A stretch of DNA of 64,000 nucleotides from an uncultured Butyricimonas sp. (GCA_944321845.1 CALUMT010000018.1:49101-113100), one strand, 5' to 3'; positions 36,424-45,990 are shown, numbered from the stretch's first letter. The notes: a model not told the origin generated them from the sequence alone. Translations and numbers: made by a program.

Positions 36424-36967
36424 TGATTTACTACAATATTTAGATTAACATCATTCATTCACACACACGAGCACAACACGCGCCCAATTCCCCCTCCCTC
36501 CTTTATTAAAACACCTAAAGCGCACAAAAGGATGACAATAATGTGAAAAAAATTTGATTTTTCCATAGAATTAACTTTTTCTTAACAACTTTTCCCGGTC
36601 GCCACCTTCCCCATTAAACGCCTTATAAGTCCAGCTACTTTACCACTATCGAACTCCCGACCAATCACATACAAACCTCAATCATAAATTATTACACTTT
36701 CACAACTTAGCTATTCTTTCAAAATTATTACAATTACCTAAACTCATACACCAAAAGAAATCACATACTAATCACCTACTGATCACGTCCTCTACAAGTA
36801 ATGAATAAGTAATAAACGAATACCAGGTATATAGATAATCGGGAGCATCACGGGGTTATTCACTAAATACCAGTGAAACAATCGAGAAAACAGACGGCAA
36901 AGGAAAATGAGAAAGAGGGGAAATATTTCTTACATTTGCCAGAGGTTTAAAGCCAAAGAAGAACACA
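36424..36967. other. AT-rich divergent intergenic region
   Basis: 544 bases between the ATPase gene (-) and recQ (+). Contains a recQ -7 box (TACATTTG, 36931-36938) and loosely repeated AATCACATAC/AATCACCTAC motifs around 36661-36790. A minus-strand TAATTTTG at 36720-36727 could be a distant promoter for the ABC operon. No gene or terminator is visible. Confidence 0.45.
36931..36938 (+). promoter_or_regulatory. Candidate -7 box of recQ
   Basis: TACATTTG matches TAnnTTTG, 30 bases before ATG 36968. No convincing -33 TTTG is seen. Confidence 0.4.
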
Positions 36968-38875
36968 ATGAGGGATATTCACGAGATATTACGGGAATAC
37001 TGGGGGTACGAGGCGTTCCGGCCGCTGCAGGAGGAGATTATCAGGGCGGTGACGGGAGGACGCGACACGCTGGCGCTGATGCCGACGGGGGGCGGGAAGT
37101 CGCTGACGTACCAGGTGAGCGGCCTGGCGCTGGGGGGACTGACGCTGGTGGTGACGCCGCTCATCGCGCTGATGAAGGACCAGGTGGAGGACCTGCGGCG
37201 ACGGGGCGTGGAGGCGGAGGCGCTGTACATGGGGATGAGGACGGAGGATATCGAGTCGGTGACGAACAAGTGCGTGTACGCCGGGGTACGATTCCTGTAC
37301 GTGTCGCCGGAGCGGCTGACGTCGGCCCGTTTCCGGGAACGGCTGCGGCAGATGCCGGTGCGGCTCATCGCGGTGGACGAGGCACATTGCATCTCGCAAT
37401 GGGGATACGATTTCCGCCCGTCGTACCTGCGAATAGCGGAGGTGCGGGAGTTTTTCCCGGGCGTGGTGGTTCTGGCCCTGACGGCAACGGCTACCCCGGC
37501 AGTGGTGGAGGATATTCAGCGGCAACTGGGATTCGCAGCACCGAACGTGCTGTCGAAGAGTTTCCGGCGGGAGAATATCTCGTACGTGACGCGGGAGACG
37601 GACACGAAAGACGTGGAGCTGGTGCACATCCTGGAGCGGGTGAAAGGGTCGGCCATCGTGTACACGCGGACGAGGGAGCGGGCGAGGGAGCTGGCGGGGA
37701 TGCTGAACAAGCGGGGTATCCGGGCGGATTTCTACCACGCAGGACTACCGTCAGCGACGCGGGCGAGGAAGCAGGAGGAGTGGAAACGGGGGGAGACTCC
37801 GGTCATCGTGGCGACGAACGCCTTCGGGATGGGTATCGACAAGGCAGACGTTCGGGTAGTGGTGCACGTGGATATCCCGGACAGCCCGGAGGCTTATTTC
37901 CAGGAGGCAGGCCGAGCCGGACGGGACGGACGGCGGGCGTACGCGGTGCTGCTGTATAACGCGTCGGCAGTGGCGGCGCTGAAGCGGCGGGTGGATAACG
38001 AGTTCCCGGCGAAGGAGATGGTGAAGCGGGTGTACGAGGCACTGGGGAATTATTTCCAACTGGGCGAAGGCGAGGGCCAGGGCCGGGTGTTCGAGTTCGA
38101 CGAGGAGCGTTTCTGCCGGCGGTTTTCGCTGGAACCGGCGAAGACACGGTCGGCCATTGATATCCTTAGCCTGTGCGGCTACCTGGAGTGCACGACGGAG
38201 ATTAACTCGCGGGCGAGGGTGACGTTCCTGGTGCCCCGCGACGAGTTGTATAACCGGGACACGAGCGACCCGCTGCAGGAACGCCTGCTGGTGACGCTGA
38301 TGCGGACGTATGCGGGGATTTTCGTGCAGGACGTGTTCGTGGACGAGGAGTACCTGGCGGAATCACTGGGAGTGTGCCGCCACGAGCTGTACGAGGCGTT
38401 CCTGGCGCTGGCGAAGCGGCGGATTATCCGCTACGTGCCGGGGGACGATAAGCCGTATATCATTTATTACCAGCCTCGGTTGCCGTTGTCGTATATCCGG
38501 TTAAGCCGGGAGGTGTACGAGAAGCGGCGGGAGTCGTACGCCGGGAAGATACGGGGAATGGTACGGTACGTGGAAGACCGGGAGCGTTGCCGGCAGTTGC
38601 AGTTGATGGAGTACTTCGGACAGCGGGAGACGGAACCGTGCGGGATTTGCGACAATTGCCTGGCCCGACGGAAAGGGCAGCGACAGGACGGGCGGGAAGC
38701 CGCCCGGGCGAAGGTGCTGGAGGTGTTGGGACGGGAGGAACTGGAGATGCACGAGCTGGCCGCCCGGCTGGATTTCCCGCGGGAAGTCGTCACAGCAGTC
38801 ACGCGGGAGTTACTGGACGAGGGGGCTATCCGCTACCTGGATGACATGAAGCTGACGAGCCGGAAGAATAAATGA
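36968..38875 (+). CDS. recQ: ATP-dependent DNA helicase RecQ
   Basis: 3'-5' helicase that processes stalled forks and recombination intermediates. The 635-residue protein has motif I TGGGKS (40-45), DEAH box (136-139), the RecQ-specific CISQWGYDFRPSY loop, QEAGRAGRDGR (motif VI), and the zinc-binding domain with CRQLQLMEYFG and CGICDNC, followed by winged-helix DNA-binding segments; no clear HRDC domain. The gene is unusually G+C-rich for this window: in the line 37141-37200, 41 of 60 bases are G or C, and it uses CGG, GCG and GGG codons heavily, unlike AT-richer neighbours. This could be history (transfer) or codon drift; the protein itself is a typical Bacteroidota RecQ. It converges on queE. 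Confidence 0.95.
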   Translation: MRDIHEILREYWGYEAFRPLQEEIIRAVTGGRDTLALMPTGGGKSLTYQVSGLALGGLTLVVTPLIALMKDQVEDLRRRGVEAEALYMGMRTEDIESVTNKCVYAGVRFLYVSPERLTSARFRERLRQMPVRLIAVDEAHCISQWGYDFRPSYLRIAEVREFFPGVVVLALTATATPAVVEDIQRQLGFAAPNVLSKSFRRENISYVTRETDTKDVELVHILERVKGSAIVYTRTRERARELAGMLNKRGIRADFYHAGLPSATRARKQEEWKRGETPVIVATNAFGMGIDKADVRVVVHVDIPDSPEAYFQEAGRAGRDGRRAYAVLLYNASAVAALKRRVDNEFPAKEMVKRVYEALGNYFQLGEGEGQGRVFEFDEERFCRRFSLEPAKTRSAIDILSLCGYLECTTEINSRARVTFLVPRDELYNRDTSDPLQERLLVTLMRTYAGIFVQDVFVDEEYLAESLGVCRHELYEAFLALAKRRIIRYVPGDDKPYIIYYQPRLPLSYIRLSREVYEKRRESYAGKIRGMVRYVEDRERCRQLQLMEYFGQRETEPCGICDNCLARRKGQRQDGREAARAKVLEVLGREELEMHELAARLDFPREVVTAVTRELLDEGAIRYLDDMKLTSRKNK

Positions 38876-38997
38876 ACCATGCTCGGGATATCAACTCTAG
38901 CCCGGGAAGAAGGGAATGCTCCCGACATTTTCCCCCAAGGACAACAATTGACATTCATGGAGGTATAGGGGATTCCCGCACCGGACGAGGACCGGAT

Positions 38998-39813
38998 TCA
39001 GACCCCCTCTCGGTTGCCGAAAAGAGCGATGTGCAGACGGTCGCAGAAGCGCCATCCCTCACGGATGCAGTGCTCGAGAGCAAGAGGGGTAGTCTCGTCG
39101 AGTTCACGAGGCGATACGCCCATGGGCATGAGGAGAATGTCATCGGGACGCCAGTTGCATAGCCGCTTGAGGATGGAACGAATCTCGTCGATGTCCTCCT
39201 CGCGGGAGTAGACGAACTTGAGCTGGAAGTCTTTCCCGTACTGGCGGGCATAAGTGATGAAATCCTGTAGAACCGGGATGTTCAAGCGGATTTGGTCGTG
39301 GCGGGCCGCGTAGGGAGGCGGGGGCGTTGAGCTACTCAGCTTGGGTGAAAGACTGAAAAGGTCGACGTACCGGGCAACGGATTCATCGAAGATGGTGCCG
39401 TTGGTCTCCACGGTGAGATGAAAGCCAGCCGCGGCAAGCAGTCTGCAAAGCTCGGCGAGGGGACGACGCTGCAGAAAGGGTTCGCCCCCGGTGATGACGA
39501 CGTGGGTGATATTGCCCCGGTTGATGCCAATGAGCTTGAAGATTTCAACGAGCTCGACAGCCTGGGCTCCACGGGTCTCGAAGGAAGCGTAGGCGGTGTC
39601 GCAAGGACAGACGCTGCCCTCGGAGGTAGTCCACACGCAATGCAGGTTACACCCCGCCAGGCGGATGAAAAGGGATGGTACACCATTCAACTTACCTTCA
39701 CCCTGAATAGTACCGGCCACGGGGATACCGGAAGCGGGCAAGCCACGAAGCAGCCGCCCTTCGCCGTCACGGGTGATGGGAAATACCCCGTCCCTGGATA
39801 AGAATATTTCCAT
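38998..39813 (-). CDS. queE: 7-carboxy-7-deazaguanine synthase (radical SAM)
   Basis: Rearranges 6-carboxytetrahydropterin to 7-carboxy-7-deazaguanine, the third step to queuosine and other 7-deazapurines. The 271-residue protein has TIQGEGKLNGVPSLFIRLAGCNLHC, the SAM motif and the ITGGEP, VETNGT and SLSPK segments of QueE. Its cluster motif is unusual: between the first two cysteines (GCNLHC) and the usual CDT there is an insertion TTSEGSVCP, adding an extra cysteine (pattern CX3CX9CXC). It is the third gene of queC-queD-queE, five bases after queD. Confidence 0.92.
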   Translation of the reverse strand: MEIFLSRDGVFPITRDGEGRLLRGLPASGIPVAGTIQGEGKLNGVPSLFIRLAGCNLHCVWTTSEGSVCPCDTAYASFETRGAQAVELVEIFKLIGINRGNITHVVITGGEPFLQRRPLAELCRLLAAAGFHLTVETNGTIFDESVARYVDLFSLSPKLSSSTPPPPYAARHDQIRLNIPVLQDFITYARQYGKDFQLKFVYSREEDIDEIRSILKRLCNWRPDDILLMPMGVSPRELDETTPLALEHCIREGWRFCDRLHIALFGNREGV

Positions 39814-39817
39814 GATG

Positions 39818-40357
39818 CTATAGCGTTAGAAGGTTCCACCATTCTTCGTTGTCCCAGTCCTCGCGCACTCCCGGGGTGAAGTGGACATCCGCCGCGGTGA
39901 AGCGAACGAGGGCGAGGTCCTCACGGGAAGCCTCGGCGTAGCCGGTGGCCGTCTCGTGAACACGCACGGCCCGGAGGGTGACGTTGCTCTCCCCGTTCCT
40001 GAATTCGGTGCGGCCGATGATACGGTCGATGAGATAGAAAAAGAGAAGGGCGTACCCCTCGGCGGAGGGAGACACGGGTATTTCCGCCACACGACGATTG
40101 TAACGATAGATGAAGGTCTTGAATTCGTCGTCCTCGCCATCCCAGAGGGAGTAGGTGTGGTCGAAACTGTCAACGAGGGTCTTCACCCGGTCGAGAAGGG
40201 AAAAATCCATGACCATGTATCCCCGGTCAAGGTGATCGGAGGAGAGGAATACCTCCACAATGTAGGAGTGCCCATGGATGTTCTCCCGACAACGGTGGGA
40301 GGAGCAGTTGCGCACGATATGAGCACCCTCGAACTTGAATTGTTTTCGGATAAGCAT
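39818..40357 (-). CDS. queD: 6-carboxy-5,6,7,8-tetrahydropterin synthase
   Basis: Converts dihydroneopterin triphosphate to 6-carboxytetrahydropterin for 7-deazaguanine synthesis. The 179-residue protein has the zinc histidines in GAH (His13) and HGH (His28, His30), the CREN segment with a catalytic cysteine, and the VMDFSLLDRVK and DHTYSLWDG motifs (the FD(Y/F)-DH pattern of the family). It is longer than most QueD (about 120-140) because of the C-terminal third (residues about 130-179), which is acidic and has no function I know. Part of queC-queD-queE. Confidence 0.9.
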   Translation of the reverse strand: MLIRKQFKFEGAHIVRNCSSHRCRENIHGHSYIVEVFLSSDHLDRGYMVMDFSLLDRVKTLVDSFDHTYSLWDGEDDEFKTFIYRYNRRVAEIPVSPSAEGYALLFFYLIDRIIGRTEFRNGESNVTLRAVRVHETATGYAEASREDLALVRFTAADVHFTPGVREDWDNEEWWNLLTL

Positions 40358-40369
40358 TTCGAACGAAAG

Positions 40370-41044
40370 TTAAGGTTTGACAGTGGGATCATCAATACCG
40401 GCCTCGGCGAAAGCTTTGGCCCGAAGGAGGCAGCTGTCGCAGGTACCGCAAGGTTTGTCTCCGCCCCGGTAGCAAGTCCAAGTAAGGCTATAGTCGACCC
40501 CAAGACTGGCACCCAGGCGAACCTCGTCGGCCTTGGTCATGTGCATGAAGGGGGCGTGGAGGGTGATGTGACGTTTCTTCTCGGCCCCCAACACCGTTCC
40601 GAGATTAATGGTGGCTTCCATGGAGCGGATGAATTCCTCGCGGCAATCCACGTAGCCGGAGTAGTCGACCTCACTCACGCCGATAAAGATATCGGTGATA
40701 TCGAGAGCGTCGGCATAGGATGCTGCCACGGAAAGAAACACCATATTACGGGCGGGAACGTAGGTATCGGGGATGTCGGAACGATTGAGATCACCGTCCT
40801 TGATTTCCAGGTGCTCGTCGGTCAACGAGCAGCCGTCCCATTGGTTCAGCATCAGTTTCACTATCTTGTGCTCCTTAACGCCCACGGCTTTCGCCACGTC
40901 GCAGGAGGCTTTGATTTCCTGGTCATGTTTCTGCCCGTACTCGAAGGTGAGGGCGTAGAGTTCATCGAATCCCTGGCTCTTGGCCAGGTACAGCGCCGTG
41001 GTCGAATCCAGGCCGCCGGATAACAATACAATTGCTTTCTTCAT
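40370..41044 (-). CDS. queC: 7-cyano-7-deazaguanine synthase
   Basis: ATP-dependent conversion of 7-carboxy-7-deazaguanine to preQ0, the precursor of queuosine in tRNA. From ATG 41044 the protein has 224 residues with the PP-loop SGGLDSTT (residues 8-15), the PARNMVFLSVA core and the zinc site CYRGGDKPCGTCDSC near the end. The open frame continues 67 codons upstream but that part shows no family resemblance. It leads the que operon, with queD 12 bases on. The gene order and the absence of queF here mean that the final reduction (or DNA modification use) must be encoded elsewhere. Confidence 0.95.
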   Translation of the reverse strand: MKKAIVLLSGGLDSTTALYLAKSQGFDELYALTFEYGQKHDQEIKASCDVAKAVGVKEHKIVKLMLNQWDGCSLTDEHLEIKDGDLNRSDIPDTYVPARNMVFLSVAASYADALDITDIFIGVSEVDYSGYVDCREEFIRSMEATINLGTVLGAEKKRHITLHAPFMHMTKADEVRLGASLGVDYSLTWTCYRGGDKPCGTCDSCLLRAKAFAEAGIDDPTVKP

Positions 41045-41095
41045 AAATGTCCTGTTCCTTGTTTGTCGCCGCGAAAATACGAAAATATCCGGGGA

Positions 41096-41126
41096 TTTGA
41101 TAAATCGGGGGAAAACAGTATCTTTG
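41096..41126 (+). promoter_or_regulatory. Promoter of the DUF1963 gene
   Basis: TTTG (41096-41099), a 19-base spacer and TATCTTTG (41119-41126), an exact Bacteroidota promoter. The ATG is at 41184, giving a leader of about 50 bases. It lies back to back with queC. Confidence 0.7.
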
Positions 41127-41183
41127 TCGTGTACTACACCCAGAACGACCGTGTAGTGGATGTTGTAAAAATTACTATATACC

Positions 41184-42035
41184 ATGGGATTATTTGATAA
41201 ACTATTCGGGAACAAACCTTCCCGGGATACTGGCAAAGTCGCCACGGAACGACTTATCGAGACTATTATACAAAAGACTTCTACCCCATTTGTTAAAGTA
41301 AAACTGACTCCCGGGGAGACGGGACCGCTGGAAAGTAAAATCGGCGGTATGCCTTATATGCCGGAAGGATTCGAATACCCGCTGGACTTGACGGAAGGCG
41401 GCAACGGGAGACCTCTGGCATTTCTGGCACAATTGAATTTCGGGGAGATTCCCCCGCTGGAAGGTTTTCCCCGAGAAGGGATTCTGCAATTTTATATCAG
41501 TGACAGCGAGAATTACGGGCTAAACTTCGAGGAACCGAACCAACAGAAAGGTTTCCGGGTCATATTCCATAAACAAGTGGGGAATCCGGCAACAAACAAC
41601 GAGGTGAGTCCTTCCGCCTTACTACCGGTGAAAGGAGAATTCCGTTTATCATTTGAACCGGGAATGATGCCCATCACTTGCAGTGATTTCCGCTTTGACA
41701 AGTATCTGCTGGAGGCTTACAACGAGGCTTTCCCCTCGGCACAAGTTCCCTCCGTGGACCGGATCCCGGAGGAAAGGCTGGATAACATTTATGACAGACT
41801 GGAAGCACCGGGACACCGCATAGGAGGATACCCGGACTTCGTGCAGATTGACCCGCGGGAATATCATCGCCCGTATCAAGAACACACGACCTTACTTTTC
41901 CAAATCACTTCCATGGAAGAGGAAAATTGCTCCATCCGCTGGGGCGACGACGGGACCTGCACCTTCTTGATCCGCCCGGAAGACCTGGCCAAGGAAGATT
42001 TCTCCAACGTAATCTATAACTGGGATTGCTATTAA
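41184..42035 (+). CDS. DUF1963 (YwqG-like) protein
   Basis: A 283-residue cytosolic protein of the DUF1963/YwqG family. Landmarks: a proline- and glycine-rich KIGGMPYMPEGFEYP, the LAFLAQLNFGEIP segment, ILQFYIS, GHRIGGYPDFVQ and the C-terminal LLFQI and WGDDGTCTFLIRPEDL. Related sequences appear in toxin-immunity contexts and as stand-alone proteins, but no biochemical role is settled and I do not assign one. It has its own promoter; 19 bases later the PpiC-like lipoprotein gene begins on the same strand. Confidence 0.82.
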   Translation: MGLFDKLFGNKPSRDTGKVATERLIETIIQKTSTPFVKVKLTPGETGPLESKIGGMPYMPEGFEYPLDLTEGGNGRPLAFLAQLNFGEIPPLEGFPREGILQFYISDSENYGLNFEEPNQQKGFRVIFHKQVGNPATNNEVSPSALLPVKGEFRLSFEPGMMPITCSDFRFDKYLLEAYNEAFPSAQVPSVDRIPEERLDNIYDRLEAPGHRIGGYPDFVQIDPREYHRPYQEHTTLLFQITSMEEENCSIRWGDDGTCTFLIRPEDLAKEDFSNVIYNWDCY

Positions 42036-42054
42036 TCATGATAACTCGAATACA

Positions 42055-42909
42055 ATGAGGTTTACAAGAATAAAATCCGTTTGGTGCATGGGAATAATAG
42101 CCGTATCGTGGGCCTGTAACGAGGGGTTCAAGGGACAAGATGTACCCGTGGCCAAAGTTTATGACAAATTCCTGACCCGCTCAGAATTAAAGGAACTAAT
42201 TCCCCGAGATGCCAGCCGGGAGGACAGTCTGCTTATCGCCCAAAGTTACATCAACAAATGGATCACCAAAGAACTTCTCCTGCACAAGGCACAACAGAAC
42301 CTGACCGACGCGGAGAAGAATATCCGCAAGCAAGTAGAGGACTATTCCTCTTCCCTGCTTATCCACAAATACAAGGAAAAGCTTATCGCACAAAAATTAT
42401 CCGCAAACATCAGTGATGGCGAAATTAACCGCTATTACGAGGAACATAAATACAATTTCGTTCTCAATACACCTATCGTGCGAGCCGTTATGGCCATCAT
42501 CCCCAAATCGGCACCCAATCTAGACAAAGCCCGGAAATGGTTTGCCTCCAAGGAAGCGAAGGATCTGGAATCCCTTGAAGAATATTGTATCACGAATGCC
42601 CGGAAATACGATAACTTCAATGACGAATGGATCGAGTTACGGGGAATATTGAACCTGATTCCCGTGACCGAGGAAACATGGAACAAACAGTACAAGGGAA
42701 AGAGTATCATCGAGGTAGAAGACGAAGGGAACTATTACTTCCTTAAGATCGAGGAATTAAAGAATGAAAAAGAGGTTGCACCTTGCAGTTTCGTGAAACA
42801 GGATATCAAACAAATATTGCTGAATTCCCGGAAAATGCAATTCGAGGAGGACTTGGAAAAACAAATCACCCAAGAAGGAATCCAAAAGAATCATGTCAAG
42901 GTATATTAA
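42055..42909 (+). CDS. PpiC/SurA-like periplasmic folding factor (lipoprotein)
   Basis: A 284-residue protein with a lipobox SWAC (Cys21), so it is lipid-anchored on the periplasmic face. The N-domain is helical (residues 60-130, KWITKELLLHKAQ and DYSSSLLIHKYKEKL), like the SurA/PpiD chaperone core, and the following residues carry a degenerate PPIase-like region (WIELRGILNLIPVT). No active-site set of a true parvulin can be recognised. In Bacteroidota such genes precede surA, and here surA follows after 98 bases; together they probably escort outer-membrane proteins. Confidence 0.78.
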   Translation: MRFTRIKSVWCMGIIAVSWACNEGFKGQDVPVAKVYDKFLTRSELKELIPRDASREDSLLIAQSYINKWITKELLLHKAQQNLTDAEKNIRKQVEDYSSSLLIHKYKEKLIAQKLSANISDGEINRYYEEHKYNFVLNTPIVRAVMAIIPKSAPNLDKARKWFASKEAKDLESLEEYCITNARKYDNFNDEWIELRGILNLIPVTEETWNKQYKGKSIIEVEDEGNYYFLKIEELKNEKEVAPCSFVKQDIKQILLNSRKMQFEEDLEKQITQEGIQKNHVKVY

Positions 42910-42944
42910 GGCAGAAAATATAAAAAAAACTGCCGCTATGTACT

Positions 42945-42952
42945 TATGTTTG
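42945..42952 (+). promoter_or_regulatory. Candidate -7 box ahead of surA
   Basis: TATGTTTG matches TAnnTTTG, 56 bases before ATG 43008; no TTTG at the -33 distance. It may add to transcription from upstream. Confidence 0.35.
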
Positions 42953-43007
42953 CGGAAAAAGTATTAGTTTAGTGCGCTTTTAAAGAGTAAAACCTTATAA
43001 AATAATT

Positions 43008-44345
43008 ATGAGATATTTATCATTAGTTGTACTGCTATTTATAGTGACTTACACGACAGCACAAAATAACGTGGTCGATAAAATCGTGGCAATTGTCGGG
43101 GAAGAAATCGTGTTGAAATCAGATATCGAGAATGAACTGCTCCACATGCAGCAAAACCAAGGTATGACCACGAATATCCTGAACATGCGCGACCAGATAT
43201 TCGAAGAAAAGCTTATCCAGAAACTGTTATTGGCCCAGGCAAAAGTGGACAGTATCACGGTAACGGACGATGAAGTGGAGAATCAATTAAACAGTCAACT
43301 TGATTTTTATATCCAACAAACCGGCTCTCAGGAACAATTGGAACGGTATTTCGGGAAACCACTGGAAGATATAAAAAATGATATGCGTCCCTACATGCGT
43401 GATAATATGATTACCCAACGGATGCAGGCCAAGATCATGGAGAATGTCAGGGTTACCCCTTCCGAAGTGAGACTCTTTTACAAGAAACTTAACAAAGACA
43501 GTTTACCGGACATCCCTGCAAAGTATGAAATCCAACAGATCGTGATCAAACCACGAATCACAGACGTGGAAAAGGAGCGAGTTCGGACCCGCTTGAGAGA
43601 GTTCAGAGAACAAATTCTGAATGGAGAACAAACCTTCAACACGCTGGCTGTACTCTATTCAGAGGATCCGGGATCTGCCGTCAGAGGTGGAGAATTAGGG
43701 TATAAAACGAAAAATGATTTCGTTCCGGAATTCTCGGAAGCCGCCTTCAGCTTGAAGCCTGGAAAAATTTCCAAGATTATCGAAACAGAATACGGATTCC
43801 ACCTTATTCAATGCATAGACCGCCAAGGGGATCGGGTAAATGTACGCCACATTTTGTTGCGCCCTAAAATTTCAGAAGAAGAACGGGAAGAAGCCATCCA
43901 CATTCTTGACACGATAACGGATTATATCAAAAATCAAGAGTTACCTTTTGAAGTTGCCGCACAATACTACTCCATGGATAAAAAAACGAGAGCAAACGGA
44001 GGATTGATCGCTGATGAAAATGCTGATTCAAAGCTATCCCGGGATAAAATCAGAGATGCCATGGCCATCCAAGTTAGTAAATTGAAAACAGGGGAAATCT
44101 CTGAACCATTCCTTGACAACTCGTTAGGAAATGAGGAATACAAAATCATCAAGATTAAAGCCTTTTATCCTGAACATAAAGCAAATCTGGAAGATGACTG
44201 GAGCAGTTTTGAAGAAATGCTGAAACGCCAGAAACAACAAGAAGTATTCCTCAAATGGATTAGAGAGAAACAGGAGAATACTTATATTCACGTGGATGAA
44301 TCCTACAAGGACGTGAAGTTCGTGTATGACGGTTGGATAAAATAA
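43008..44345 (+). CDS. surA: Periplasmic peptidyl-prolyl isomerase SurA
   Basis: Chaperone for outer-membrane protein assembly. The 445-residue protein has a signal peptide (cleaved near TTAQ, about residue 19), an N-terminal SurA domain starting VDKIVAIVGEEIVLKSDIE, and two parvulin domains: the first around residues 170-275 (FNTLAVLYSEDPGSAVRGGELGY), the second around 280-385, more divergent. GYFHLIQ-like sequence (YGFHLIQCID) marks the first active domain. Its stop overlaps the start of the next gene by one base (TAATG), so OstA-like translation is coupled. The pairing with OstA/Lpt-type protein suggests envelope biogenesis. Confidence 0.92.
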   Translation: MRYLSLVVLLFIVTYTTAQNNVVDKIVAIVGEEIVLKSDIENELLHMQQNQGMTTNILNMRDQIFEEKLIQKLLLAQAKVDSITVTDDEVENQLNSQLDFYIQQTGSQEQLERYFGKPLEDIKNDMRPYMRDNMITQRMQAKIMENVRVTPSEVRLFYKKLNKDSLPDIPAKYEIQQIVIKPRITDVEKERVRTRLREFREQILNGEQTFNTLAVLYSEDPGSAVRGGELGYKTKNDFVPEFSEAAFSLKPGKISKIIETEYGFHLIQCIDRQGDRVNVRHILLRPKISEEEREEAIHILDTITDYIKNQELPFEVAAQYYSMDKKTRANGGLIADENADSKLSRDKIRDAMAIQVSKLKTGEISEPFLDNSLGNEEYKIIKIKAFYPEHKANLEDDWSSFEEMLKRQKQQEVFLKWIREKQENTYIHVDESYKDVKFVYDGWIK

Positions 44346-45943
44346 TGAAGAGGAAACGATACATGTGCAATAGTATAAAGATTTTAGGACTGGTGGGGCT
44401 TTTATGCCTCACCTCTTTTGCATTTCATGCACAGGGACAAAATACCCAAAAATCCCAAGTAAAGATTCTACACTCTGATAAGGGGTATCCCGATATGCGT
44501 AAAAAAATAAACCGACTTATCGGTAATGTCCGTTTGAAACACGAGAATATCCTCATGTGGTGCGATAGCCTGTATCAATACCAGGACAGCAATCAAGTGG
44601 AAGCCTTCGGTCACGTACGGGCCATACAAAATGATACCATCGAAATGACGGGGGATTACATGTTTTATGACGGGAACACACGCCTAGTGCAATTAAGGAA
44701 CAACGTGACGCTAAAAGATAGCAAAATGACCCTCACTACCGATTACTTGGATTATGACGGGATATTTGAGATAGGCTATTATTTCAACTGGGGAAATCTC
44801 AAGGATAGTATCAATACCCTGAACAGTAAGCGGGGAACCTATTTCACGAAAACTCATTTAGCCTTTTTCAAAGACAGCGTGAAAGTCATTTCGCCCAAAT
44901 ATCTTATTCATTCCGACACGTTGAAATATAACAGTGAAACGAAATACGTCTTTCTTCTAGGACCTTCTCACATTTATGGCAGAGACAGTGCCAGAAATGT
45001 CGTGTACACGGAAGACGGATGGTACGACACAAACACAGGACATGCAGAATTATATAAAAACAATATTCTTACCCACGAAACTTACACGGGAATAGCCGAT
45101 ACGGTTATTATGGATACCATCAGCAAGGAAGCCTACATGCGCAGGAATATCGTTCTGTATGATTCCATTAATAACGTTATCGTGAAAGGACATCGAGGAT
45201 GGATGAATCAACTGTCTAATGAAGCCTTTGTCACGGATAGTACGCTACTCATCATGGTCGGGCAACAAGATTCCCTTTTCCTGCATAGTGATAGTCTCTT
45301 CATGAATCAAGACTCTGCTCAAAACAATATTCTCCGGGCATATCACCGGGTTCGCTTCTATAGTCAGGATATTCAAGGAGCATGCGATTCCATGGTCTAC
45401 AATACAACCGATTCACTAATCAGCTTATATCATGATCCAGTGGCCTGGACAAGCGGATACCAAATCACGGCAGAGCAAATGTCTCTACTCACGGGACAAG
45501 GAAAAGTAAAAGAATTTTATCTGCAAACAAAGGCCATGATGATCGGACAACGGGATACCGTCCGACGGGATTCCGGTTGGATGTTCGATCAAATCAAAGG
45601 ACGAAATATGACTGGCTACTTCCGAAACAACGAAATATACATGGTATACGTGAACGGTAATGGAGAAACCATTTATTTCCCAGATGACCAGGGAGTAATT
45701 ATCGGGGCCAACCGAGCAACAAGTTCTGATATCAGAATATTAATCAACCAACGGAAAGTTTCAGAAATCACATTCCTCAACACGCCAGAAGGAGAAATGA
45801 CCCCCTTATTTCTGGCATACCCGGAAGAATTGAGATTAAAAGATTTCCGATGGTTAAAATACCGACAACCCAAGAACAAACATGATATTTTTAATTACCC
45901 CACTCCCCCACCTTCGCCCAAGAAGGCAACGACAACAGAATAA
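44345..45943 (+). CDS. OstA/LptA-like envelope protein
   Basis: A 532-residue exported protein (signal sequence within the first 30 residues, then HAQGQNTQ). The body is beta-jelly-roll material of the OstA/LptA type: GNVRLKHENILMWCDSL, DTIEMTGDYMFYDG, NNVTLKDSKMTLTTDYLDYDG and other repeats fit the lipopolysaccharide-transport fold. LptA members are short bridges; this long form is typical of Bacteroidota and is annotated OstA-like. The ATG at 44345 overlaps the surA stop; the TTG at 44333 inside surA is rejected. The role is probably transport of LPS or another lipid to the outer membrane. Confidence 0.88.
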   Translation: MKRKRYMCNSIKILGLVGLLCLTSFAFHAQGQNTQKSQVKILHSDKGYPDMRKKINRLIGNVRLKHENILMWCDSLYQYQDSNQVEAFGHVRAIQNDTIEMTGDYMFYDGNTRLVQLRNNVTLKDSKMTLTTDYLDYDGIFEIGYYFNWGNLKDSINTLNSKRGTYFTKTHLAFFKDSVKVISPKYLIHSDTLKYNSETKYVFLLGPSHIYGRDSARNVVYTEDGWYDTNTGHAELYKNNILTHETYTGIADTVIMDTISKEAYMRRNIVLYDSINNVIVKGHRGWMNQLSNEAFVTDSTLLIMVGQQDSLFLHSDSLFMNQDSAQNNILRAYHRVRFYSQDIQGACDSMVYNTTDSLISLYHDPVAWTSGYQITAEQMSLLTGQGKVKEFYLQTKAMMIGQRDTVRRDSGWMFDQIKGRNMTGYFRNNEIYMVYVNGNGETIYFPDDQGVIIGANRATSSDIRILINQRKVSEITFLNTPEGEMTPLFLAYPEELRLKDFRWLKYRQPKNKHDIFNYPTPPPSPKKATTTE

Positions 45944-45990
45944 TTAGTTCCCCCAAAAAAACTCGGAACAAGACAAATAAAGCACGAACC

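Noticed and set aside
36907-37959. Glycine- and arginine-rich 350-codon plus frame
   Set aside because: Overlaps recQ in another frame; composition is the product of GC-rich codons.
39881-41023. 380-codon plus frame across queD-queC
   Set aside because: Opposite strand of two clear que genes.
41045-41095. PreQ1 riboswitch upstream of queC
   Set aside because: Only about 50 bases before the next promoter, and I could not find an aptamer-like C-rich pseudoknot.
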